From the NCBI RefSeq assembly GCF_049852125.1, contig NZ_CP187532.1, positions 1,426,001-1,490,000 of the forward strand: a stretch of DNA of 64,000 bases. Reading direction: 5' to 3'. Below the pieces are notes generated by a model. The model did no database searches. It was not told where the DNA came from and was given only the letters and a program-made list of their open reading frames with translations. The position numbers and the translations under genes were made by a program. This stretch comes from Senimuribacter sp049852125 (GTDB taxonomy: Bacteria > Bacillota > Clostridia > Peptostreptococcales > Anaerovoracaceae). Position 1 is the first letter of the stretch. Every line of letters begins with the position of its first letter. Positions 15,325 through 22,636 of the stretch are shown here, piece after piece.

Positions 15325-15378
15325 CTTAATAAATCTTAACCTCCGCTTAACTGGCGTTTAATATTTATGTTTTAAAAT
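15325..15378 (+). promoter_or_regulatory. Phased CTTAA repeats and -10 box of the hexSDF-like operon
   Basis: CTTAAT (15325-15330), CTTAAC (15335-15340) and CTTAAC (15346-15351) are spaced 10 and 11 bp apart. A TAAAAT -10 box follows at 15373-15378, and the third repeat lies where a -35 box should be, with no good TTGACA present. This is the layout of a promoter activated by an OmpR/PhoB-type response regulator. Confidence 0.5.
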
Positions 15379-15412
15379 AGAGGTATAGAAATCTAAAGGG
15401 AGAAAACGGATT

Positions 15413-16495
15413 ATGAACATTATGATATTAACAGGACGCTTTGGTTTGGGCCATGTGAAAGCCGCCGAAGCAATCAAAGAACAGATTTTGACAGAAAATC
15501 CGGAAAGCAATGTAGAGATCATCGATTTCATGGATTATATGTTTCCGGCAATCAGCAAATGCATTTACAAGGGGTTTAACTTTTTGGTAGCGAGATGCAG
15601 CGGTTTGTACAACGCTATGAATAAAGCAGCAGGTGATACGAATATGATACCGCTGAAATTGACCGTAACCAAAAAAATTGATCGTCTTATAATGGACTAC
15701 CAACCGGATCGTATCGTCGTGGCTTTTCCGGTGTGCTCGCAATATATTTCAGCCTATAAGAGAATGCGCCGCTGCGCCGTGCCGCTGTATACCTATATCA
15801 CGGATATTACTGCTCATGAGGAATGGATTGCCCCTGCGACAGACCGCTATTTTGTGGGCGATATTACGACAAAGAACGCGTTGCAGTCCAAAGGCGTGCC
15901 GGCGGATAGAATTACGGTCAGCGGAATTCCGGTGCTACAGCGTTTTCAGCAAAGGGTATCTGAAAGACAACGCGGCCGGACCTTCGGCCGGAAGAAACAG
16001 ATTCTCGTCATGGGCGGCGGTCTTGGGTTGCTTCCGTCATCAAAGGATTTTCTTCAGATCCTCAATGAGCAGGAGGACGTTGAAACTACGGTTATATGCG
16101 GCCATAATAAAAAACTGCTGGATACGATTCAGATAGAATATCCATTTATTCATGCTGTCGGCTATACTGATCATGTGGAACAATATATGAAAGAGGCTGA
16201 TCTTTTAGTCACCAAGGCTGGCGGTTTGACCACCTTTGAGGCAGTGGCGGCCTGTACGCCGCTTTATATTATCCATCCGTTTCTGGAGCAGGAGTTTGGC
16301 AATGCCAGTTATATAGAAAATCATAATATCGGTAGAGTTTTGTGGGATACACATATAGACGAAGGTGAAGATATTTTGCGGCTGTTGAGAGATGAGAAAC
16401 TTCTTCATCAGATGAGCCGGAACATGGAGATGCTTAAGACAACTTTTGAACCATGCGAATTTTTTGAGGGAGAAGGAGAGAAAAGATGCAGTTAA
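15413..16495 (+). CDS. hexS: Diacylglycerol glycosyltransferase, MGDG-synthase type (HexS-like)
   Basis: The 360-residue GT28-family enzyme is of the type that transfers a sugar from a UDP-sugar to diacylglycerol at the inner membrane face. The N-terminal half carries the lipid-acceptor loop GRFGLGHVKAAEAI; the C-terminal half has GGGLGLLPSS and the UDP-sugar site TKAGGLTTFEA. It overlaps the next gene by 10 bases. The gene order glycosyltransferase, CE4 deacetylase, flippase-like protein is that of hexSDF in Clostridioides difficile, which makes aminohexosyl-hexosyl-diradylglycerol. AAAGGGAG precedes the ATG. Assignment to HexS rests on gene order and family, so donor sugar and product are inferred. 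Confidence 0.8.
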   Translation: MNIMILTGRFGLGHVKAAEAIKEQILTENPESNVEIIDFMDYMFPAISKCIYKGFNFLVARCSGLYNAMNKAAGDTNMIPLKLTVTKKIDRLIMDYQPDRIVVAFPVCSQYISAYKRMRRCAVPLYTYITDITAHEEWIAPATDRYFVGDITTKNALQSKGVPADRITVSGIPVLQRFQQRVSERQRGRTFGRKKQILVMGGGLGLLPSSKDFLQILNEQEDVETTVICGHNKKLLDTIQIEYPFIHAVGYTDHVEQYMKEADLLVTKAGGLTTFEAVAACTPLYIIHPFLEQEFGNASYIENHNIGRVLWDTHIDEGEDILRLLRDEKLLHQMSRNMEMLKTTFEPCEFFEGEGEKRCS

Positions 16496-17190
16496 AGAAG
16501 CATAAAAAATATTTAGCCGCTGCAGCTCTTGTAGCAGCATCCTATAGCTTTTTGCCTTCTCAGGCAGGAAAATGGAAATTCTATACGGACGGCGGAGAGA
16601 GGACTAAGACCATTTATCTCACTTTTGATGATGGTCCCAGCACAGAGTATACGGAATCGCTGCTGGATTTATTAGACGAGTATCAGATTAAGGCGGCTTT
16701 TTTCGTAGTTGCGGAGGCGGCGGAGCAAAATCCCGATTTGATCAGGAGAATGCAGCAGGAGGGGCACCTGATAGGCCTCCATTCATTGCGCCACGAGAGC
16801 GCTATGGTGCAGACGCCGAGCCAAACGCGCAGAGATCTGTGCGAAAGTATAGCGATTTTGAAGAGACTAGGCGTGACGCCAATATACTACAGACCGCCTT
16901 GGGGACATGTAAATTTGGCGACGCTGCGGCTGATAAGAAGGTTGAGGTTAAAAAAGGTATTATGGCATGTGATGGCGCAGGACTGGAAAGAGGATACGAG
17001 CCGGGAGGAAATTCAGTATAAACTGCTTAAGCGAACAGGACGAGGCGATATTATCTGTCTGCATGATGGCAGAGGCAGCGACGGAGCGCCCGGAAGAATG
17101 CTGGCGGCTCTTGCTGATACGATTCCTGTTTGGCTTGAGGAAGGGTGGCAGTTTAAACGATTAGATGAAAGAAAAGGGGGCTTTGTGTGA
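16486..17190 (+). CDS. hexD: Polysaccharide deacetylase (CE4), HexD-like
   Basis: The 234-residue NodB-type deacetylase has an N-terminal signal anchor (about 8-27). The catalytic motifs are complete: TFDDGPS with Asp48/Asp49, the metal-binding HSLRH around residues 98-102, RPPWG, and ICLHDG near the C-terminus. In the HexSDF scheme this enzyme removes the acetyl group from an N-acetylhexosamine on a glycolipid, leaving a positively charged amino sugar. GGAGAG lies 6 bases before the ATG. It overlaps hexS by 10 and hexF by 4 bases. Confidence 0.85.
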   Translation: MQLKKHKKYLAAAALVAASYSFLPSQAGKWKFYTDGGERTKTIYLTFDDGPSTEYTESLLDLLDEYQIKAAFFVVAEAAEQNPDLIRRMQQEGHLIGLHSLRHESAMVQTPSQTRRDLCESIAILKRLGVTPIYYRPPWGHVNLATLRLIRRLRLKKVLWHVMAQDWKEDTSREEIQYKLLKRTGRGDIICLHDGRGSDGAPGRMLAALADTIPVWLEEGWQFKRLDERKGGFV

Positions 17191-18218
17191 AAAAAGCGTT
17201 GAAAAACGGCGGGCTGTTTTTGGCGCTGGTGTGCCTAACATTTTATGTAATTGGAAAAGATTTGAATTTGGTTCAATTGCGCGCTGCTTTATTAAGTGCA
17301 AACTTTATATGGATGGTGGCAGCTGTTTTAGCCTCTGCTGTCTTTCTTTGCTGTGAAGGAACGAATATTGCGCGGCTGTTACGGGGATTTGGTTGCAATT
17401 GCCGACTTTATCAGGGAATACGGTACGCTCTGACAGGATTCTTTTTTAGTTCGGTAACGCCGTCCGCTTCCGGAGGACAGCCAATGCAGCTATATGCTAT
17501 GCACAAGGATCATGTGGCGATTTCACGGGGTACGCTGGCGCTATTGGGCGAGTTACTCAGCTTTCAGGTTGTTACAGTAATGTTGGCTATGTGTGGATTC
17601 CTGTTTCAACGGCAGATGATTTTAGATACCTCGAAAGGACTATGGTGGGTTTTTCTAATCGGCGTTGGAGTGAATTTGGCAGTGACAGCTGTTTTAATTA
17701 TGGCGCTGTTTAGGCCTGCGATAATCAATACGTTAATGGGGCTATTGGTAAGGCTCATTTCACGATTCAGCCAAAGAAAGGGCGCGCAGGCTGAAAAGTT
17801 TTTGTCAGCACAATTGACTGACTATGCGGACAGTGTGTTTCAATTGCGTCAGAAACCAATTTTGATGGTAAAGACCTTCCTGACGACGCTAATTCAGATG
17901 ACGGCAATGTACAGCATAACATATTTGACATATCGCGCTCTTGGTATGCAATCCTTTGATTTTTTTCAGGTAGTATCACTGCAAGCTGTTTTATATGTAT
18001 CTGTTTCAGCTTTGCCTTTGCCGGGAGCGGTGGGCGTAAGTGAGGGTGGATTCCTTTTGCTATTTCAGACATTGTATCCTGACGGACTGTTAACCGGCGC
18101 TATGCTGTTGTCACGCGCCGCAAGCTTTTATCTTCCTGTATTGTTCAGCGGACTTTATGCAGCGGTATATTTTAGTAGAGGAATGGTTGACAAAACGGTA
18201 AAAAAAGTATATTCTTAA
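17187..18218 (+). CDS. hexF: Lysylphosphatidylglycerol-synthase-TM/flippase-like protein (HexF-like)
   Basis: The 343-residue polytopic membrane protein of the UPF0104/AglD (MprF flippase domain) family has about eight helices. SSVTPSASGGQPMQLYAM and SALPLPGAVGVSEGGFLLLF are family signatures. It lacks the aminoacyl-transferase domain of MprF. By analogy with C. difficile HexF it should move the amino-glycolipid to the outer leaflet. It starts inside the hexD stop (4-base overlap). The last codons contain a TTGACA-type promoter for the downstream riboswitch, and the stop codon overlaps the riboswitch P1 stem. Confidence 0.82.
   Translation: MKKALKNGGLFLALVCLTFYVIGKDLNLVQLRAALLSANFIWMVAAVLASAVFLCCEGTNIARLLRGFGCNCRLYQGIRYALTGFFFSSVTPSASGGQPMQLYAMHKDHVAISRGTLALLGELLSFQVVTVMLAMCGFLFQRQMILDTSKGLWWVFLIGVGVNLAVTAVLIMALFRPAIINTLMGLLVRLISRFSQRKGAQAEKFLSAQLTDYADSVFQLRQKPILMVKTFLTTLIQMTAMYSITYLTYRALGMQSFDFFQVVSLQAVLYVSVSALPLPGAVGVSEGGFLLLFQTLYPDGLLTGAMLLSRAASFYLPVLFSGLYAAVYFSRGMVDKTVKKVYS
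18187..18215 (+). promoter_or_regulatory. Promoter of thiT inside the end of hexF
   Basis: TTGACA (18187-18192), a 17-base spacer and TATTCT (18210-18215), all within hexF coding sequence. Transcription would start near 18222, at the foot of the riboswitch. Confidence 0.6.
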
Positions 18219-18304
18219 ATCAGCTAGGGGAGCTTTCGCTGAGAATGGCTTTTGCCAGACCCTTAAGACCTGACGCAGTTAATGCTGCCGTAGGCAAGCG
18301 ATTT
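18217..18304 (+). ncRNA. TPP riboswitch aptamer
   Basis: All consensus parts are present: P1 AAATC-A-GCT (18217-18225) with AGC-GATTT (18297-18304); P2 GGG with ACCC; CTGAGA at the P3 junction; an optional P3a hairpin (TGGC-TTTT-GCCA); the P4/P5 arm with ACCTGA, GCAG/CTGC and the CGTAGG-type closing segment. The gene downstream is a thiamine transporter, as expected. Confidence 0.93.
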
Positions 18305-18308
18305 GTTA

Positions 18309-18339
18309 TCCCCTCCAATATTTATATGGAGGTTTTTTT
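18309..18339 (+). promoter_or_regulatory. Riboswitch expression platform: sequestor/terminator hairpin over the thiT ribosome binding site
   Basis: CCTCC (18312-18316) can pair with GGAGG (18328-18332), which is the thiT Shine-Dalgarno sequence and is followed by seven T. TCCCCT (18309-18314) can instead pair with AGGGGA (18226-18231) of the aptamer P2. Ligand binding would hold P2 and free CCTCC to block translation or terminate; without ligand the alternative pairing frees GGAGG. Confidence 0.65.
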
Positions 18340-18342
18340 ATT

Positions 18343-18987
18343 ATGTTTGAAAATTTGCAGGGATTCTTTGAATCTACAATGGGACAGGTGATTGTGATCG
18401 CGGTTATTGCTGTCTTTTTCTTTTTGATTGTTTTTCCTATGGGAGCGCAAAAAGAAAAGAAGATGGATACGAAGGCCATAACGATTTCAGCATTGTTGAT
18501 TGCTCTTGCCGTAGGACTTGGACAGATTAAGCTCTTTGAAATGCCTTATGGCGGCACGGTCACTGTGTTTTCTATGCTGCCTGTGGCGTTGTGCGGTTAT
18601 ATTCTGGGAATTCGGCGCGGTGTTATGGCAGGTATGTGCGTAGGGCTGCTTAACTTGATTTTCGGACCTTACGTCATCCATCCTGTTCAGCTTCTTGTAG
18701 ACTATCCATTTGCTTTCGGAGCATTGGGATTGGCTGGATTTTTTTCTGAAAGCGGTAAGAACGGTTTGACGAAAGGATATTTGTTGGGACTCTTTTCCAG
18801 ATATATCTGTGCGGTTGTATCCGGTATTGTCTTTTTTGGAGCATATGCGCCAGAGGGATTTAACGCTGTTACGTGGTCCTTATTTTATAATTTTACTTAT
18901 TTAGCGGCTGAGGGTATTCTGACTGTGGTAATTATTTCACTTCCTCCTGTAAAGAAAGCGTTAGAAGGGTTGAAAAAACAGTTATAA
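18343..18987 (+). CDS. thiT: Energy-coupled thiamine transporter ThiT
   Basis: The 214-residue S component of an ECF transporter binds thiamine at the membrane. An N-terminal hydrophobic segment (about 15-33) precedes the ThiT core, with MPYGGTVTVFSMLPV, HPVQLLVDYPFAFGALGLAG and the late FYNFTYLAAEG that forms part of the thiamine site. About six helices follow the extra N-terminal one, which is longer than the usual ThiT start. The shared ECF energising module (EcfA/A'/T) is not in the window. The TPP riboswitch just upstream confirms substrate and repression by TPP. Confidence 0.93.
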   Translation: MFENLQGFFESTMGQVIVIAVIAVFFFLIVFPMGAQKEKKMDTKAITISALLIALAVGLGQIKLFEMPYGGTVTVFSMLPVALCGYILGIRRGVMAGMCVGLLNLIFGPYVIHPVQLLVDYPFAFGALGLAGFFSESGKNGLTKGYLLGLFSRYICAVVSGIVFFGAYAPEGFNAVTWSLFYNFTYLAAEGILTVVIISLPPVKKALEGLKKQL

Positions 18988-19050
18988 AATGTTATATTAT
19001 TAACAAAGGAACAATTTCATTCTATTATGGAGAAAGGGAGAACAATCAAC

Positions 19051-19827
19051 ATGTACGAAAATATTAAATTCGAAGCAAAAGAAGGTATCGGTTATGTTAC
19101 GATCAACCGTCCGAAGGCAATGAACGCGTTGAATATGGATGTTCTGAGTGAATTGTACGATGTATTTACCAAAATTGAAGGAGACGCTGAAGTAAAAGCA
19201 GTTATCCTGACCGGTGAAGGCAAGGCGTTTGTTGCAGGCGCTGATATCGCACAGATGCATCAGCTTACCGCGCTGGAAGGCCGTCAGATGATGATTATGG
19301 GTCACAAGGTGATGAACCTGATTGAAGCAATAGAAAAGCCAGTTATCGCTGCGGTTAACGGTTTCGCGCTGGGCGGAGGCTGTGAGCTTGCTATGGCTTG
19401 CGATATCAGAATCGCTTCTGAAAAGGCCAAATTCGGTCAGCCAGAGGTTGGTCTTGGTATCATTCCTGGTTTTGGCGGTACACAGAGATTAGCAAGACTG
19501 GTAGGCAAAGGTATGGCAAAATATCTGATCATGACTGCGGAAATGATTCCTGCAGCGGAGGCTTACAGAATCGGACTTGTTGAGAAGGTTGCAGCGCCGG
19601 AGGAGCTGATGGCTGAAGCGGAGAAGGTTGCAAAGACCATCGCATCTAAAGCGCCGATTGCTATCGCGACGGCGAAGACTGCGATCAATAACGGTTACGA
19701 CATGGATATGAAATCTGCGAGCAAGTTTGAAATAGAAACTTTCACAGCGGCTTTCGGTTCTGAGGATAAGACCGAGGGTATGGCCGCATTTCTGGAAAAG
19801 AGAGCGCCGGAGTTTAAAAACAAATAA
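19051..19827 (+). CDS. crt: Crotonase (3-hydroxybutyryl-CoA dehydratase / enoyl-CoA hydratase)
   Basis: The 258-residue crotonase-fold enzyme hydrates or dehydrates short acyl-CoA. The oxyanion-hole segment AFVAGADIAQM (about 65-75), NGFALGGGCELAMACD and the glutamates of PEVGLGIIPGFGGTQRLARL match short-chain enoyl-CoA hydratases such as clostridial Crt. The start at 19051 (MYENIKF) follows AAAGGGAG; an in-frame ATG at 19027 lacks a site. Unusually for clostridia it is not next to bcd, etfAB, hbd or thl, so its pathway (butyrate formation or amino acid fermentation) cannot be fixed from context. Confidence 0.88.
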   Translation: MYENIKFEAKEGIGYVTINRPKAMNALNMDVLSELYDVFTKIEGDAEVKAVILTGEGKAFVAGADIAQMHQLTALEGRQMMIMGHKVMNLIEAIEKPVIAAVNGFALGGGCELAMACDIRIASEKAKFGQPEVGLGIIPGFGGTQRLARLVGKGMAKYLIMTAEMIPAAEAYRIGLVEKVAAPEELMAEAEKVAKTIASKAPIAIATAKTAINNGYDMDMKSASKFEIETFTAAFGSEDKTEGMAAFLEKRAPEFKNK

Positions 19828-19840
19828 GTAATGTTTTTTC

Positions 19841-19884
19841 GAGTAGGAGAACAGACTGATAGCCTGTCTTCTACTCTTTTTTTT
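19841..19884. terminator. Bidirectional terminator between crt and thiN
   Basis: GAGTAGGAGAACAG pairs imperfectly with CTGTCTTCTACTC (two bulged bases), followed by eight T. The hairpin overlaps the thiN stop codon on the other strand. Confidence 0.75.
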
Positions 19885-20503
19885 CTATATCGTCGGAAAG
19901 AATGACCAACAGGCGGCCTTCCGTGAAAGTAACAGAGGCTTCTTTCTTCACAATTTCATTACTGACACCTAAGGTAGTCTCATTTGTCAGAAGATGATTG
20001 GTCAGAGGATATTTGACGCCTCTGAGGGTTACATTTTTGGCCTGCAGACCGTAGCTGATAATACCCATATAGCGATAGGTGTTTTTTGGTATAACAGTGC
20101 GCCCCGGCTCTATCATGAAGACATAATTCTGTCCGTCTGTAAATGCGAGGTGCTCCAGCTTGCCGCAGTATTTAGCCAGCATACCCAGATTTCCCATAGT
20201 ATGATCAAGCCGGCCTCCCAGACCGCCTAACACGGTAATATGGGAGAAACCCTTTGATACGGCTAAATCAATGGCCGCTTCACTGTCGGTCATATCCTTT
20301 TCCATGGGCAGAACAATGATATCCGGCAGTTCAGGGCGGGAGGAAGAATCATAATCGCCGATGAGAATGTCAGGAACAATCTTTAATTGCTGTGCAATAA
20401 GAAATCCGCCGTCAGCGCAGATGACGGTATCAAAGCTGCTGCGGTTTAAACAGACGGCATGCAAATGTTCCACATGGGAAGTTATAACTAAAGCTTTTTT
20501 CAT
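19871..20503 (-). CDS. thiN: Thiamine pyrophosphokinase
   Basis: The 210-residue enzyme transfers pyrophosphate from ATP to thiamine, making TPP. CADGG (about 30-34), PDILIGDYDSS, KDMTDSEAAIDLA and LGGLGGRLDHTMGN are the conserved catalytic motifs. GGAGA lies 7 bases before the start. Together with thiT 1 kb away it gives uptake and activation of thiamine: a salvage route. No TPP riboswitch precedes this gene. Confidence 0.93.
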   Translation of the reverse strand: MKKALVITSHVEHLHAVCLNRSSFDTVICADGGFLIAQQLKIVPDILIGDYDSSSRPELPDIIVLPMEKDMTDSEAAIDLAVSKGFSHITVLGGLGGRLDHTMGNLGMLAKYCGKLEHLAFTDGQNYVFMIEPGRTVIPKNTYRYMGIISYGLQAKNVTLRGVKYPLTNHLLTNETTLGVSNEIVKKEASVTFTEGRLLVILSDDIEKKE

Positions 20504-20522
20504 GCGATTTCTCCAATTTCAT

Positions 20523-20551
20523 TTGTATTTATCCAGCAAATATTATATAAT
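20523..20551 (+). promoter_or_regulatory. Promoter of the DUF975 gene
   Basis: TTGTAT (20523-20528), a 17-base spacer and TATAAT (20546-20551), 39 bases before the ATG at 20591. Confidence 0.65.
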
Positions 20552-20590
20552 AATTCAGGGAATAAGAAAATAGTAAAAAGGAGTTTTTGC

Positions 20591-21370
20591 ATGAATAACA
20601 TTATTGTACGTGAAACATCATCAGAGATTAGAGCTATTGCAAGAAATGCTTTGCGGGAGAATTGGGGAAAAATAGCCATTGCAATGGCTGTATATTATCT
20701 CATGACGGTTACAATCCCGGCTCTGTTGTCGGATATTCTTCCTTTCGGGGTATATCAGGAGTATAACGAGATCCTAGGCCGTTATGTGTCGTTTTCATCT
20801 ATAGTAGGTTTATATGGATTTGTACTGGAAGGTGCGTTTACATTAGGTTTGTGCAGCTTCCTGCTATCGTTCTTCCGTATGAGAGATATCAATCCAGGAT
20901 ATCTGTTCAATGGTTTTGAGCGTTTTGTTAAAGCTTTCTGTTTAATGTTCATGATTGGGCTGTTTAGTTTTCTGTGGGGATTGTTGTTTGTCGTTCCAGG
21001 CATTATCGCCTATCTTCGCTATAGTCAGGCATTCTTTATTTTAGAGGATCATCCTGATTGGGGCGTTATGGAATGCATTGCTGAAAGTAAACGAATCATG
21101 CAGGGAAACAAATCGCGGTTTTTCTGCTTGAACCTTTCCTTTATCGGATGGATTTTTCTGGCTTCACTGCCTTCCGCATTTCTTCCATTTGACTTCTTTA
21201 TTGGAAGTGGAATCATTTCTACCATAGTGGACTTTATTATGACCATTCCGTATTTCTTTGTCATGGCATATCTGCACACAGCTGACACAGTGTTCTACGA
21301 ATTGTCCAGTCAGCATCTGACCGCGGCACAGAAGGAACCGGAATTTAGAGAAGAAGATTATCATTTCTAG
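20591..21370 (+). CDS. DUF975-family membrane protein
   Basis: The 259-residue polytopic protein matches the DUF975 type common in Firmicutes: it begins with RAIARNALRENWGKIAIAM, has about five or six helices, and contains the conserved VVPGIIAYLRYSQAFFILEDHP and ECIAESKRIMQGNKSRFF segments. The C-terminus is soluble and acidic (EFREEDYHF). AAAAAGGAG precedes the ATG. The family has no settled function; it is flanked by its own promoter and terminator, so it is probably a single-gene unit. Confidence 0.78.
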   Translation: MNNIIVRETSSEIRAIARNALRENWGKIAIAMAVYYLMTVTIPALLSDILPFGVYQEYNEILGRYVSFSSIVGLYGFVLEGAFTLGLCSFLLSFFRMRDINPGYLFNGFERFVKAFCLMFMIGLFSFLWGLLFVVPGIIAYLRYSQAFFILEDHPDWGVMECIAESKRIMQGNKSRFFCLNLSFIGWIFLASLPSAFLPFDFFIGSGIISTIVDFIMTIPYFFVMAYLHTADTVFYELSSQHLTAAQKEPEFREEDYHF

Positions 21371-21383
21371 TGAATAAAATCTA

Positions 21384-21421
21384 AAACAGCTCTGCACCTA
21401 TTACAGACGGCAGAGCTGTTT
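21384..21421 (+). terminator. Terminator of the DUF975 gene
   Basis: AAACAGCTCTGC (21384-21395) pairs perfectly with GCAGAGCTGTTT (21410-21421). The T-run after the stem is poor (GTTTG). Confidence 0.7.
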
Positions 21422-21487
21422 GTTTGTAACAAATGACAAGCGCAATTTCATAGTATACAGGGAGATTAAAGTATTGGAGGAATTGCA

Positions 21488-22597
21488 TTGACAGTTGAAC
21501 GTCACTATTTCCCCGGCAATAACACGCCAGAGGGATTCTTTTCTTACTACGGATACATTATGGGTCAGCGAGAAGCGTCAAAGATCATTTGCATTAAAGG
21601 GGGACCAGGTACAGGTAAATCTACATTTTTGAAAAAAGTGGGAGAGAGGTTGTCTGAGGCTGGCGAAAGCGTTGATTTTCTTCATTGTTCTGCTGACGAA
21701 CAGTCTTTGGACGGTATCATCGCTACAGGAAAAAGAGTAGCGATAATTGATGGAACCAGCCCCCATGTGATAGATCCGATTACCCCTGGAGCAGTAGATT
21801 CTATCATTAATTTCGGGGATTTCTGGAACGATAAAAAAATTGCGGACTGTAAAGAGGATCTCATTGCAGGAAATGAGGAATGCTCACGTTGGTATAAGAT
21901 TGGATATAATTATTTGGCAGCTGCCAGAAATATCTATGACACTATGGCGGCAATCCATAATGAGGGAATTGAAATGTCTGAAATTTACAAGCTGGCCGCG
22001 GACATCATTGCCAGAGAGTATAAAAAGTATGATATTTCAATTAAAGCAGGGAATATCAAAAGATTTTTTGCTACAGGCATTACATCCACAGGTATGGTGT
22101 CCTATGTGAAGACGTTATTACAGAATACGCGTCGGATTTACTTTGTGAACGTACCGGAGGGATGCGGAAACTGCAGTTTTATGAACATTTTGATGGAAGG
22201 GGCGGTTTATCGCGGCTTTGATGTAGAGGCGTATTACTGTCCGATGGATCCGAGGGAGAAAATAGAGCACTTGATCGTACCGGAGCTTTCTCTCGCATTT
22301 GTTACCACTAATAAATGGCATGATTTAGAGCCTTGGGAAATATCCTGTGAGGACGACGATGTACGTGAAATTACGATGATCGATATCAACGATTTTGAGA
22401 GTACCTATTTCCTGGAGAAGCGGTCAGGGCTCTTGAAAAAGTTATCTGGTCATTACAGCAGTTTATTGGAGGAAGCTGTTTCTGCCATGGCGGAAGCAAA
22501 GAGAAATCACGATTTAGTGGAGGAAATGTATGTTCGAAACATGAATTTTGAAAAAATTGACAGATTAGTTGAAAACATAGTCGCGGATATAGTATAA
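21488..22597 (+). CDS. P-loop ATPase-like protein, PRK06851 type, unknown role
   Basis: The 369-residue cytosolic protein starts at TTG, with GGAGG 7 bases upstream. The first half has an intact Walker A, GGPGTGKSTFLKK (about residues 38-50), and a Walker B-like VAIIDGTSPH. The second half repeats the beta-strand context (RRIYFVNVP) but its P-loop reads EGCGNCSFM, without the GK[ST]. The C-terminus is a helical, charged segment. The layout agrees with the uncharacterised two-domain ATPase family labelled PRK06851 in Firmicutes. No operon partner is visible. The name is from memory of the family layout. Confidence 0.65.
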   Translation: MTVERHYFPGNNTPEGFFSYYGYIMGQREASKIICIKGGPGTGKSTFLKKVGERLSEAGESVDFLHCSADEQSLDGIIATGKRVAIIDGTSPHVIDPITPGAVDSIINFGDFWNDKKIADCKEDLIAGNEECSRWYKIGYNYLAAARNIYDTMAAIHNEGIEMSEIYKLAADIIAREYKKYDISIKAGNIKRFFATGITSTGMVSYVKTLLQNTRRIYFVNVPEGCGNCSFMNILMEGAVYRGFDVEAYYCPMDPREKIEHLIVPELSLAFVTTNKWHDLEPWEISCEDDDVREITMIDINDFESTYFLEKRSGLLKKLSGHYSSLLEEAVSAMAEAKRNHDLVEEMYVRNMNFEKIDRLVENIVADIV

Positions 22598-22636
22598 TTT
22601 TGTTGATAGATTTTTACGTAACATGGAGATGAACGA

